Positions 1 through 7,170 are shown, counted from the first letter of the stretch. The stretch: 8,374 nucleotides of DNA from Bdellovibrio sp. (GCA_017745015.1 JAGIAF010000152.1:1-8374); one strand, 5' to 3'. Notes: generated by a model not told the origin, from the sequence alone. Program-made: numbers and translations.

Positions 1-80
1 ATCAATCCAAAAATCATCAATCCAAACATCAACATCCATGCAAACACGGGATTCTTGATGGAAATATCGGAGATTCTCAT
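1..80 (-). CDS. RND-family efflux permease, N-terminal fragment (cut by window edge)
   Basis: This is the start of a gene read leftward out of the window; 26 codons are visible. The peptide begins MRISDISIKNPVFAWMLMF and continues into a hydrophobic stretch. This matches the usual start of AcrB/HAE1-type RND permeases: a short amphipathic cytoplasmic segment, an I-(R/K)-(R/N)-P-V-(F/T) motif, then the first transmembrane helix. Such proteins are proton-driven inner-membrane pumps of about 1,000 residues that work with a periplasmic adaptor and a TolC channel. The start is supported by an AAAGGAG ribosome-binding site at 91-97, 10 nt before the ATG, and by a promoter further upstream. The gene is divergent from a TolC-family gene, which supports an efflux role. 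Family assignment rests on only 26 residues, and substrate cannot be judged. Confidence 0.8.
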   Translation of the reverse strand, partial: MRISDISIKNPVFAWMLMFGLMIFGL

Positions 81-137
81 TTGTTAGCTACTCCTTTAAC
101 GTGCCCACGATAGGCCACAGTTTGCTTCAGAGTCATT

Positions 138-167
138 ATTATATTTATTTCAACACATCGCTGACAA
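138..167 (-). promoter_or_regulatory. Sigma70-like promoter for the RND permease gene
   Basis: On the minus strand there is a perfect TATAAT -10 box (138-143) and a TTGTCA -35 box (162-167), separated by 18 bp. Transcription would begin near 131, giving a leader of about 50 nt that contains the ribosome-binding site at 91-97. A 10-bp palindrome, CAAGATCTTG (165-174), overlaps the -35 box and could be a protein site or chance. The promoter is inferred from consensus match only. Confidence 0.6.
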
Positions 168-186
168 GATCTTGAAATGATTAATG

Positions 187-216
187 TTCCTAAGGAAACC
201 TAAGGAGTCCTTAGGT
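187..216. promoter_or_regulatory. Candidate operator: three CCTWAGG boxes spaced 10 bp apart
   Basis: CCTAAGG occurs at 189-195 and 199-205, and CCTTAGG at 209-215, so box starts are exactly 10 bp apart, one helical turn. The last two form a perfect 9+1+9 palindrome, ACCTAAGGAGTCCTTAGGT (198-216). The first sits in an 11-bp palindrome, TTCCTAAGGAA (187-197). The array lies between the two divergent -35 boxes, 13 bp from the plus-strand one and 19 bp from the minus-strand one. That is where an activator or shared regulator would bind. No regulator gene is visible in the window and the motif is not one I can assign to a family. Confidence 0.55.
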
Positions 217-229
217 GGCTAAACGGTGG

Positions 230-258
230 TTGACTTGAATGCCCCATCGGACTATTCA
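230..258 (+). promoter_or_regulatory. Sigma70-like promoter for the barrel-TolC-lipoprotein operon
   Basis: TTGACT (230-235) is a good -35 box. It is followed after 17 bp by TATTCA (253-258), a moderate -10 box. Transcription would start near 265. The ATG at 258 would then lie inside the -10 box and be outside the transcript, which favours the ATG at 288 for the first gene. The weak -10 and the operator-like boxes just upstream would suit an activated promoter. Confidence 0.5.
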
Positions 259-287
259 TGACCGCACTAAAGCAATGGGGGTCCCTT

Positions 288-1037
288 ATGACGCTTGCTC
301 GTATCACGAGTTCACTTTTCATCCTTTCGTCGACGTTCTTTTCAGCTCAAGCAATGTCACAAACTATTCGCGAGCAAGCCCTTGCCGAGACTAAAATCGT
401 AGCTACAGCTCAGACGAGTGCAACAGATGCCCAGACAACTGGAATGTTGGTTCTTAAAGATCCACGCCCAGAGATTTTGACTCGCTCATGGCAGTATTTT
501 GCAGGCTTCACAGCTCAAAACTTTCAACCTGAAGGGAAAGCTACAAACACTACGACGACTTTCGATCTTGGTGAGAACGGTTCTACATTCATGCCGGGCT
601 TAACCCTGGGAGTGATGGGTCCTGAATGGAATTTAAAATCTGTATTAATCAGCGTCGGTGTTCGCGGAGATGCTTCGTTTGCCTCACAAAGCGTGAGTGC
701 GGTTCTTCCGTCCGGTTTCACTGAAGAGGCTCGCCTGAATACTACATTGATGAGTGCAGGTCCTGCATTGAACCTTCGCTGGGAAGGTCTTCGCTGGTTG
801 GGCCTCACATTCACTCCTCAATTTGGTTCATTGAACTATACGCAAACAAGTTCGAACGACTTTGCCCACTTCTCAAAACGTGCAGCTTACACAGCGATGG
901 CCTACGGTCTAGATTTCCGTTTGACTCGAAAATGGTCTGTATTCACAGAGTGGTCACAACGTTCATTGAATGATTCAAATCAAGAAATCGCACTCCAAAA
1001 AGACAACTTTGAATTGGGAACTAAAGTTTCATGGTAA
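288..1037 (+). CDS. Small outer-membrane beta-barrel protein, function unknown
   Basis: The product is 249 residues from the ATG at 288. An in-frame ATG at 258 would add 10 residues but lies within the predicted -10 box and has no ribosome-binding site. The 288 start has GGGGG at 277-281 and begins a standard Sec signal peptide (MTLARITSSLFILSSTFFSAQA). After a Thr/Ala-rich stretch, the rest alternates hydrophobic and polar residues in about eight amphipathic strands (for example around SWQYFAGFTAQNF, LISVGVRGDASF and KWSVFTEWSQRSL). It ends FELGTKVSW, with a terminal aromatic residue typical of barrel substrates of the BAM machine. It resembles the 8-stranded OmpA/OmpW fold in size, but I do not recognise a specific family. 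It is first in an operon with a TolC-family channel, so a role alongside efflux is plausible but unproven. Confidence 0.75.
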   Translation: MTLARITSSLFILSSTFFSAQAMSQTIREQALAETKIVATAQTSATDAQTTGMLVLKDPRPEILTRSWQYFAGFTAQNFQPEGKATNTTTTFDLGENGSTFMPGLTLGVMGPEWNLKSVLISVGVRGDASFASQSVSAVLPSGFTEEARLNTTLMSAGPALNLRWEGLRWLGLTFTPQFGSLNYTQTSSNDFAHFSKRAAYTAMAYGLDFRLTRKWSVFTEWSQRSLNDSNQEIALQKDNFELGTKVSW

Positions 1038-2575
1038 AACAAATCAGCCTCATTCTTTTATCTACGTCCGTAGCATTCGCACAGCAGCCGAAAACTGTTG
1101 GCCGTGCTACGACAAAACAGCCCGCGAAAGCTGTGGCTGCCCCTGCTCCAGCACCTACGCCTGCAACACCAGCAGCACCGGTCATTGTTCTTAACCAAAA
1201 GAAAGTGGCTGAGCTCGCTTTGCAACAAGGCTACAGAACCAAAGAAGTTAACTTAGCTTACCAACAGCTGAAGCTTCCGTACGTTCAAACTCTTTCAGCT
1301 TACGACTGGCTCTTGGGTGCAACAACTGGGTATCAATATGACAAGTCAGCGTCTCTTTTGACGGGCCCAGCAGAATTGCATAACAAATACGAACGCTATC
1401 AGACCAGCGTCACTTTGAATAAGCCGTTCACAACGGGTACTCTCTTGGGATTGGAGCTAAACCGCCTTTCTCAATCCGCTGAGTATGACTCTTCGATCGC
1501 GTCACCGCCTCCAAGTGATCAAACTTTGGATCGCGCCGGCATCACGCTTGAACAAGCAATCCTCGGTAACTTCTTCGGGGTGGCCGATCGCGGTACTGTG
1601 AATGCAGCGGAAAAGAACTACAACGCTTCAGAGATCTTGCGCGCCAATGAACTTGAAAACGTTGTTTTGGATTCTATCAGTCAGTTCTGGAACGCTTACA
1701 TCGCTCAAGAAAACTTCAAAGAGGCTGTGAACGCCCGCGACCGCTATAAAAAATTGGTGGACGCTGTTCGCAGAAAAACTTCTTTGGGTTATTCAAACCC
1801 AGGAGACTTGCCACAAGCCCAAGCGGAACTTGAAAACCGCGAGCAAACTGTGAAATCGACTTCAACGGTGTATTTGAAAGCTGTGGAAGATCTTTTGACG
1901 TTGTTGGCGTTGGATCCAAAGTCCGAAGTGAAGTTCGACATGGCAATGCAATTGCCTCCGATGCCAAGTCTTCCTCCTAAAAATATCGAAGAATTGCGCG
2001 CCATTCGCTCGCAAAAATTGAAAGTCGATGCCGCGGAAGACTCTTTGTCGGCGGCTAAATCACTAAGCTACCCGACTTTGAACGTCGTTGGTAAAGCTTA
2101 TACTTCTGGCGTGGGTGAAAAATCTGAAGATTCTTATTCAGAACTCGCTGACGGTTCACGCCCTGATTACTACATTGGCTTGAAATTCGCGTACAACTTT
2201 GGCTCAGACATTCAAAATGAGCGCATCGTTTACAACAAGCTGAACAAGGACTTGGAACAAACAAGACTTGAACGTCAAAAGCTTGAAGTTCAAGACGCGG
2301 AAACACAAGCTGAGCGCTTAGCTCAAGCGGCTTACTCCATCGCACAAAGCGCAGAGAAGCAAAAGAACTACCGCGAGAAAGCTGTTGAAGAACTCAACCG
2401 CTCTTACTCTCAAGGCAGAACAGACATTAATAATTTGATCACAGCACTTAACAACTCATTCGCAGCGGAAGTTCAGTACATTACGGCCGTTGGAAATTAT
2501 CACATCGCTTTGAATCAGTGGGCTGCATCAAGAGACGAACTTATTCCTGACGAACCAGAGTCAGAGAAAAAATAG
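1031..2575 (+). CDS. TolC-family outer-membrane efflux channel
   Basis: The 514-residue product would trimerise into an outer-membrane channel with a periplasmic alpha-helical tunnel, the exit duct for RND pumps or type I secretion. A short signal peptide (MVKQISLILLSTSVAFA, residues 1-17) precedes a Pro/Ala-rich linker (about 31-50). Two outer-membrane-efflux repeats follow, at roughly 60-310 and 320-500. Each has long helices and a membrane strand segment. Typical family traits are GYSNPGDLPQAQAELENRE (253-271) and its counterpart around QGRTDINNLITALNNSF (461-477), with VGNYHIALNQW near the end. The start overlaps the previous gene's stop (ATGGTAA), which suggests translational coupling; only a weak GGGAA lies upstream. 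An RND permease starts divergently about 950 nt away. Family assignment is firm; the partner pump is inferred. Confidence 0.9.
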   Translation: MVKQISLILLSTSVAFAQQPKTVGRATTKQPAKAVAAPAPAPTPATPAAPVIVLNQKKVAELALQQGYRTKEVNLAYQQLKLPYVQTLSAYDWLLGATTGYQYDKSASLLTGPAELHNKYERYQTSVTLNKPFTTGTLLGLELNRLSQSAEYDSSIASPPPSDQTLDRAGITLEQAILGNFFGVADRGTVNAAEKNYNASEILRANELENVVLDSISQFWNAYIAQENFKEAVNARDRYKKLVDAVRRKTSLGYSNPGDLPQAQAELENREQTVKSTSTVYLKAVEDLLTLLALDPKSEVKFDMAMQLPPMPSLPPKNIEELRAIRSQKLKVDAAEDSLSAAKSLSYPTLNVVGKAYTSGVGEKSEDSYSELADGSRPDYYIGLKFAYNFGSDIQNERIVYNKLNKDLEQTRLERQKLEVQDAETQAERLAQAAYSIAQSAEKQKNYREKAVEELNRSYSQGRTDINNLITALNNSFAAEVQYITAVGNYHIALNQWAASRDELIPDEPESEKK

Positions 2576-2587
2576 GCAGGGGATTTT

Positions 2588-3544
2588 ATGATTAAAAAAA
2601 TGATTCTTACTTTGAGCGTACTAAGCCTTGCAGCTTGTGCTTTCGAAAAAGACGAAACAGGTTCTGACCCACAAACTCGTCTTATCGCTGAGCAAAACCA
2701 AAAAGTTGACAAGAACTTCTCTGGCGCCGTAGGTATTTACTCGGGTGACCTTGTAAGATCCAATGGTGTAGAGAAAATCCAACTTTCATTGCAAATCTTG
2801 GGCGAGCCTACTGGCAAAACCAATAAGGACGGCACACAAGAAATCCTTAAACGCCAAGCAGCCGCTTACCTTCGTATCAACCCGGTTGGTGCTTCATTGA
2901 CCAACTTCGCTGTGACATTCATTCGTGAAACTGGCGAGTTGATGATCGTCAACAAAACAGCAAACATTGGCATCGACGAAGTTCACACTATCTTTGCTAA
3001 ACTTGCTGGCGACAAAATCACTGGTAGAGTCGTTTCTATGACGGGCGTTATCGGCACGATCAACTTGTCTTTAACTGCTAAAGAAAACGCGAATCCATCA
3101 AACGGCACTGAAGAAGAGCAATACGCTCGCCTACGTGAACAATATAACACCTTGAAAGGCGACTGGGTTGGTTGTGTAAAAACGACTCAAGGAAGCACAG
3201 TTCCTGCTTACACAGTGAAGATGAGTCTTTCATTGTTCGAAGATGCGAGCGACGGCAAGACAACGGTCCCTCGCCTAGCTGGTAACTTCCACCGCGACAA
3301 CGATCCAAAAGGCGCACTGGATTCTCAATTGAGTGGAACTTACCGCCCTGATTTGAGACCTGCGACTTTGAACATCACCGGTAAACCAATCATCTCAAAC
3401 AATGGTTATGTTTCCACATTCCAAGGCACTGTTGCTGATGGAAATTATGAAGCGTCATTCTCTTCAACTCGTAAAGGGTTCGAAGGTATGTTGTACTTGA
3501 AAAAAGGCAATACATATCCAGCGAAATGCGCAGGCATTAAATAG
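2588..3544 (+). CDS. Lipoprotein of unknown function, probable two-domain beta protein
   Basis: The 318-residue product has a lipoprotein signal (MIKKMILTLSVLSLAAC) with lipobox LAAC and lipidated Cys17. Ala at +2 predicts sorting to the outer membrane under the E. coli rule. The ATG is preceded by AGGGGA (2578-2583) and starts 12 nt after the tolC-like stop, so the gene is the last of the operon. The mature part is rich in short beta-like segments and looks like two similar halves. Residues 43-165 include GIYSGDL then IQLSLQI; residues 188-318 include GDWVGCV then VKMSLSL. Each half ends in a Gly-rich strand pattern. Cys196 and Cys314 could form a disulfide in the second half. I do not recognise the family. 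Position suggests an envelope role next to the efflux channel. Confidence 0.8.
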   Translation: MIKKMILTLSVLSLAACAFEKDETGSDPQTRLIAEQNQKVDKNFSGAVGIYSGDLVRSNGVEKIQLSLQILGEPTGKTNKDGTQEILKRQAAAYLRINPVGASLTNFAVTFIRETGELMIVNKTANIGIDEVHTIFAKLAGDKITGRVVSMTGVIGTINLSLTAKENANPSNGTEEEQYARLREQYNTLKGDWVGCVKTTQGSTVPAYTVKMSLSLFEDASDGKTTVPRLAGNFHRDNDPKGALDSQLSGTYRPDLRPATLNITGKPIISNNGYVSTFQGTVADGNYEASFSSTRKGFEGMLYLKKGNTYPAKCAGIK

Positions 3545-3546
3545 CA

Positions 3547-3566
3547 AAAAGGTGCCTGGCACTTTT
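3547..3566. repeat. REP-like palindrome with GTGCCTGGCAC core
   Basis: The core GTGCC-T-GGCAC (3552-3562) is a perfect 5+1+5 palindrome, flanked by AAAA and TTTT with one unpaired G. It begins 2 nt after the lipoprotein stop and precedes the terminator. From memory, near-identical palindromes are scattered in intergenic DNA of Bdellovibrio and some other bacteria, in the manner of REP elements; I cannot confirm copy number from one window. It could also add to transcription termination. Confidence 0.5.
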
Positions 3567-3583
3567 CTGATATTCACCGCATA

Positions 3584-3613
3584 AAAAAAGGGATCTTCAC
3601 AGATCCCTTTTTT
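3584..3613. terminator. Bidirectional Rho-independent terminator
   Basis: The stem GGGATCT / AGATCCC (3590-3596 with 3601-3607) closes a TCAC loop and is extended by six A-T pairs, giving 13 bp. The flanking A run and T run supply a U tract in both directions. It ends the plus-strand efflux operon and the convergent minus-strand uup gene, whose stop is 14 nt away. Confidence 0.9.
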
Positions 3614-3626
3614 ATATCCAAAATCT

Positions 3627-5429
3627 TTATTCTTTGCCTTCTAATTGCGACCAGCGCTCGTACAGGCGCTCGATTTCTGCCTGAAGGGTTGCGATCTCGG
3701 TATAAAGTTCTTGCACCTTCTTGGCGTTGCTAGCGACTTCTGGAAGAACACTTTGAGTTTGTGCTGCTTGGAGCTTTTCTTCAAGAGCTGCAATGTTCGC
3801 TTCCATGTTTTCTAATTCGAACTTTTCTTTAAAGCTGAGCTTCTTTGGCTTACCTGAAGCTGCGGCTTTGGCCTCTTGCTTCACTTCATTCTTTTTAGCG
3901 GCTTCGAGTTCTTTCAAATCATCATACCACTCTTCCCATTGCAGGAAGCCCGCAAAGCGTTCCATGGTGGTATTGCCATCAGCCCCTTTGTGAAGAGCGA
4001 TGATCTCTTTAGCAACTTGATCCATAAAGTAACGGTCATGGGTTACTAAAATCACGGCGCCATTAAATTCACGCAGTGACTCTTCCAAGACCGCCAATGT
4101 TTGCACGTCCAAATCATTGGTTGGCTCATCCAGAATCAAAACTTGCGCTTCATTCAACATTAATTGAGCAATACGCAAACGGGCTTGCTCCCCGCCTGAG
4201 AGTTTTTCTACTGGCATATCCATTTGCTGACGATTGAATTGGAATCTCTCCAAATAGCTTCGCGCATAGACATAAGAGCCTTGATAGTGAACGTAATCAC
4301 CATCAGAGCAGATATTTTTCAATACCGATTGCTGTGGATTCAAAGTTTCGCGATTTTGTTCAAAGTACGCGACCTTCAAGTTTTCAGCGCGCTTTACTTC
4401 ACCCATATCCGGCTGCTCTTGGCCCAACATGATGCGAATCAAAGTGGACTTACCACTTCCGTTATCACCCAACAAAGCCATACGTGTTTTAGGATTTACC
4501 AAGTAAGAAAAATCTTTAAACAACAAACGATCATCATACGCTTTAGTAATATGCGAAAGTTCGATCAACTTTTGCGGATTGCGATCGGCATCTTTAAATT
4601 CAATCTTAACTGTGCGATTGGCGTTCTTCGCCACCAAATCACTGACGTCGTCTTTCAAAGTATGAGCACGATCAATACGGGCTTTTTGCTTAGTCAAACG
4701 AGCCTTTGCACCACGACGGAGCCATTCTGTTTCACGACGAAGAGTGTTCTTCATCGTAAGCTCTTTGGCTTCCTGACCGGCCATCATCAATTCTTTTGAT
4801 TCAACATAAGCCGAATAATCACCCAAAGTCGCAAACAAGTAATTTGGATTTTTAGGATCGAGATCGAAGATCTTATTCGTCACACGCTGCAAGAAGAGAC
4901 GATCATGGGTAATGATCAAGGTCGCAAAGTTCGCCTTTGCCAAAAACTCTTCCAGCCACATGATACTGGTAACGTCCAAGTGATTCGTCGGTTCATCCAG
5001 AAGCAAGAGCTGCGGCGAACGGACCAATTCACGAGCCAAGGCGACACGTTTTCTCCAACCACCTGAAAGATCTTCTACCAAGAAAGTATCGCCGAATTGA
5101 GAAAGGTCCAAACGTGCAATCCACTCATAAGCCGGGCCGATGTATTCGCCATAATCCAAATCACCCATGACAGCATCAAGGATACTCACTCCAGGCGCAA
5201 AAGTCGGAGTTTGCGCAAGGTAACCGATGCGCAAACCTTTGTTCATGGTGACCTCACCAGAGTCTGGCTTCATTTGACCGGAGATAATTTTAAGCAACGT
5301 GGACTTACCAGCGCCGTTAGGACCTACCAAACCAATGCGATCGCCCTCATCAATCCCAAGACTGACGTTTTTAAAAAGAGTTTTACCAGCGAACGATTTT
5401 TCTAATTTGTAGGTACTAAGTAAAGGCAT
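3627..5429 (-). CDS. uup: ABC-F ATPase of the Uup type
   Basis: This is a 600-residue cytoplasmic protein with two ABC ATPase domains and no membrane segments. Domain 1 has Walker A GPNGAGKST (36-44), signature LSGGW (121-125), Walker B LLLLDEP (141-147, Glu146) and H-loop His175. The interdomain linker contains the basic RRGAKARLTKQKARI (238-252). Domain 2 has Walker A GDNGSGKST (321-329), signature LSGGE (410-414), Walker B LILDEP (431-436, Glu435) and His464. A C-terminal coiled coil (about 530-600) begins KKLSFKEKFELE and ends YERWSQLE, closely like the DNA-binding tail of E. coli Uup. Uup is linked to precise transposon excision, branched DNA and ribosome function. All catalytic residues are present. 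The start is the only ATG available but has no Shine-Dalgarno sequence. A related ABC-F paralogue is the main alternative. Confidence 0.9.
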   Translation of the reverse strand: MPLLSTYKLEKSFAGKTLFKNVSLGIDEGDRIGLVGPNGAGKSTLLKIISGQMKPDSGEVTMNKGLRIGYLAQTPTFAPGVSILDAVMGDLDYGEYIGPAYEWIARLDLSQFGDTFLVEDLSGGWRKRVALARELVRSPQLLLLDEPTNHLDVTSIMWLEEFLAKANFATLIITHDRLFLQRVTNKIFDLDPKNPNYLFATLGDYSAYVESKELMMAGQEAKELTMKNTLRRETEWLRRGAKARLTKQKARIDRAHTLKDDVSDLVAKNANRTVKIEFKDADRNPQKLIELSHITKAYDDRLLFKDFSYLVNPKTRMALLGDNGSGKSTLIRIMLGQEQPDMGEVKRAENLKVAYFEQNRETLNPQQSVLKNICSDGDYVHYQGSYVYARSYLERFQFNRQQMDMPVEKLSGGEQARLRIAQLMLNEAQVLILDEPTNDLDVQTLAVLEESLREFNGAVILVTHDRYFMDQVAKEIIALHKGADGNTTMERFAGFLQWEEWYDDLKELEAAKKNEVKQEAKAAASGKPKKLSFKEKFELENMEANIAALEEKLQAAQTQSVLPEVASNAKKVQELYTEIATLQAEIERLYERWSQLEGKE

Positions 5430-5435
5430 GAGGTC

Positions 5436-5464
5436 AAAGTAGAATGAAAACGCGCAGCATACAA
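5436..5464 (-). promoter_or_regulatory. Possible uup promoter giving a near-leaderless transcript
   Basis: On the minus strand, TTGTAT (5459-5464) and TACTTT (5436-5441) are separated by 17 bp. The -10-like box ends only 6 nt before the uup ATG, so transcription would begin at or next to the start codon. This fits the lack of a ribosome-binding site. Both boxes are imperfect, and read-through from the sulfatase gene is an alternative. Confidence 0.3.
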
Positions 5465-5494
5465 GCGGGATGCTGGTCTAACACCCCGCCCGCT
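5455..5494 (-). other. Overlapping inverted repeats between sulfatase and uup
   Basis: CAGCAT / ATGCTG (5455-5460 and 5470-5475) forms a 6-bp stem with a 9-nt loop. The loop holds one arm of a second pair, AGCGGG / CCCGCT (5464-5469 and 5489-5494). The two could be alternative hairpins or an H-type pseudoknot in the minus-strand RNA. A short U run (UUUU) follows the first stem after CGCG, so a weak terminator of the sulfatase transcript is possible. Confidence 0.3.
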
Positions 5495-5501
5495 GCTTAA
5501 A

Positions 5502-7166
5502 TTAGAGGCCAATAACCTTTTTAGCGGGATATTTCTTCAGGACTTCCATATAGCGGAAGTATTCCGCCTGTAATGGCACTCCCATTGGAATGTGACGAAT
5601 ACCAACGGTCTCGTCCTCTTTCGGGTTGGTGTACAGGTTGAACATATTACTGCCGCTGGATTGCTGGATCGTTCCGCTGAAGCCACCAATATGGCCCGCT
5701 TGCACTACAGAGTTTGTGATCTGCACCAGTGGCATAAACTTGAACTCATCCATGCGCACTGCTGAAACCTTGTCGTTCCAGAAATAAACAATACTTCGGC
5801 GATTTGAGACACCTTCATCCGCCAACCAGTAGGACATTTGATCCACACCATCGATATAGTTTTTCGAAGGGACCATTTTTGCTACGGCCGCACCACCTTT
5901 TCCAGAAATCGCTAACGACGTGTTAAACAAATCCGCAAAATCAAAAAGACCTTCTGAACGACGAGGCTTAATCATGCCTTTCCAATATACAAAAGAGGGA
6001 CTGCGCACGCCGCCTTCCCAAGTGGATCCCTTGGCTCCGCGGAAGGGTGTATGACCATGGGGTGCGACTTCTGCTTCCGGGCCGTTATCCGAACCAAAGA
6101 AAATCACCGTATTTTCCAACTGTCCCGATTCTTCAAGAGTTGCCACCAGACGTTTGAAAATATCATTCATCTCCACCATGCAATCGCCGTAAGTGGTACG
6201 CGATAAAGATTTACCCGCATACTTTTTATTCGGATAGTTGTCGAAGTGACAGCCGCGAGTTCCGTAATATAGGAAAAACGGCTTTTTCGCAGACTTTTGC
6301 TTTTGAATGAAGTCCATCGCATAATCGGCCCACTTCTGATCCAGATCTTTGATTGTCTCCGTGTTGATTTCATAAAGAGTTTCGATCTTGCCACCTTTTT
6401 TCGCGTGCACGTCACCCTTATTGAACGGCAAGTTCATAATATATTTAAATCTCTCTGGAGAAAGTGCCACTTCAGGATTGTAGTAAGGATCTCTCCACTC
6501 AGTGTACATATCAGACACCGACAAGAACCCTCGGAAGTCATCGAACCCCACGTTCTGCGGCAGAGAGCCTTCGTTTTCACCAATGTGCCACTTACCCACC
6601 GCTTGAGTAGTATAACCTTGCTTGGACATAAGTTCGGCAATAGTTGTCGCGCCTTCCAAACCGCCTGGCTGACCATACATCGGCGGCGCTTGGATTCCGT
6701 GATGGGCCTGATTTTGACCCGTCATAATCGTTGCCCGAGTTGGAGAACAACTAGGCTGTGAGTACGCCGACGTCAAAATTAAACTTTCGTTGGCAATGCG
6801 ATCTACATCGGGTGTTGGATTTCCCGTCGCAGTACCACCACCGTTAAATCCAAAATCGCCATAACCCACATCATCTAAAAGAAAGATCACGATGTTTGGC
6901 TTCTTGCCGGTCTTCTTTTCCAGAGCTGCCAATTTGTCGCGAGCTTCTTTTTCTTGCTCGGCATTCTCAACGACGGGCTCCATGTTCGCCGCCAGTTGCT
7001 TCATCGGTTTACCGATGTATTGGTTGGGTTGATCGTACCCCATGCTGCCTTCAACAGGTGTGGATTCGGTCACCGTTTTACTTGCGGGCGCTCGCTTCGG
7101 CGCAGCCCACGTAGAACTCGCTACCAGAGCTACGACCAGAGCAGAGATGATTGCTTCCTTATGCAT
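5502..7166 (-). CDS. Exported type I sulfatase (arylsulfatase family)
   Basis: The 554-residue product hydrolyses sulfate esters in the periplasm; its substrate is unknown. A Sec-type signal peptide (about 1-21, no twin arginine) ends near TWAAP. A Lys/Glu-rich stretch (22-88) precedes the alkaline-phosphatase-like sulfatase fold. Catalytic features are Asp98-Asp99 (LLDDVGYGD) for the metal and the CSPTR motif (140-144), whose Cys140 becomes formylglycine. GKWHIG (191-196), His307, SDNG (359-362) and Lys379 in FRGAKGSTWEGGVRSP are also present, so the active site looks complete. The ATG is preceded by a strong AAGGAGG (7171-7177). The gene begins 50 nt after a formylglycine-generating enzyme gene on the same strand, surely its maturase. 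Possible substrates include sulfated polysaccharides or aryl sulfates. Confidence 0.92.
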   Translation of the reverse strand: MHKEAIISALVVALVASSTWAAPKRAPASKTVTESTPVEGSMGYDQPNQYIGKPMKQLAANMEPVVENAEQEKEARDKLAALEKKTGKKPNIVIFLLDDVGYGDFGFNGGGTATGNPTPDVDRIANESLILTSAYSQPSCSPTRATIMTGQNQAHHGIQAPPMYGQPGGLEGATTIAELMSKQGYTTQAVGKWHIGENEGSLPQNVGFDDFRGFLSVSDMYTEWRDPYYNPEVALSPERFKYIMNLPFNKGDVHAKKGGKIETLYEINTETIKDLDQKWADYAMDFIQKQKSAKKPFFLYYGTRGCHFDNYPNKKYAGKSLSRTTYGDCMVEMNDIFKRLVATLEESGQLENTVIFFGSDNGPEAEVAPHGHTPFRGAKGSTWEGGVRSPSFVYWKGMIKPRRSEGLFDFADLFNTSLAISGKGGAAVAKMVPSKNYIDGVDQMSYWLADEGVSNRRSIVYFWNDKVSAVRMDEFKFMPLVQITNSVVQAGHIGGFSGTIQQSSGSNMFNLYTNPKEDETVGIRHIPMGVPLQAEYFRYMEVLKKYPAKKVIGL

Positions 7167-7170
7167 GATT

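Noticed and set aside
1..26. Direct repeat of ATCAATCCAAA at the left edge.
   Set aside because: It is the coding sequence for a repeated FGL-type pattern in the first transmembrane helix of the RND permease, not a separate repeat element.
165..174. Perfect palindrome CAAGATCTTG overlapping the minus-strand -35 box.
   Set aside because: Ten bases are too few to claim a separate operator, and there is no second copy nearby; noted only in the promoter entry.
1121..1180. Low-complexity GC-rich stretch that could look like a repeat.
   Set aside because: It encodes the Pro/Ala linker after the TolC signal peptide; imperfect codon repetition explains it.
970..1194. Short cysteine-rich frame spanning the barrel-tolC junction.
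   Set aside because: It overlaps both real genes in another frame, and its cysteines come from reading the Ala/Pro-rich tolC linker out of frame.
4224..4799. Open frame of 191 codons on the plus strand inside uup.
   Set aside because: It is fully antisense to a conserved ABC-F gene, has no recognisable domain, and its composition follows from the opposite strand's codons.
6297..6761. Open frame of 154 codons on the plus strand inside the sulfatase gene.
   Set aside because: It is antisense to well-conserved sulfatase sequence, with no family resemblance and no convincing ribosome-binding site.
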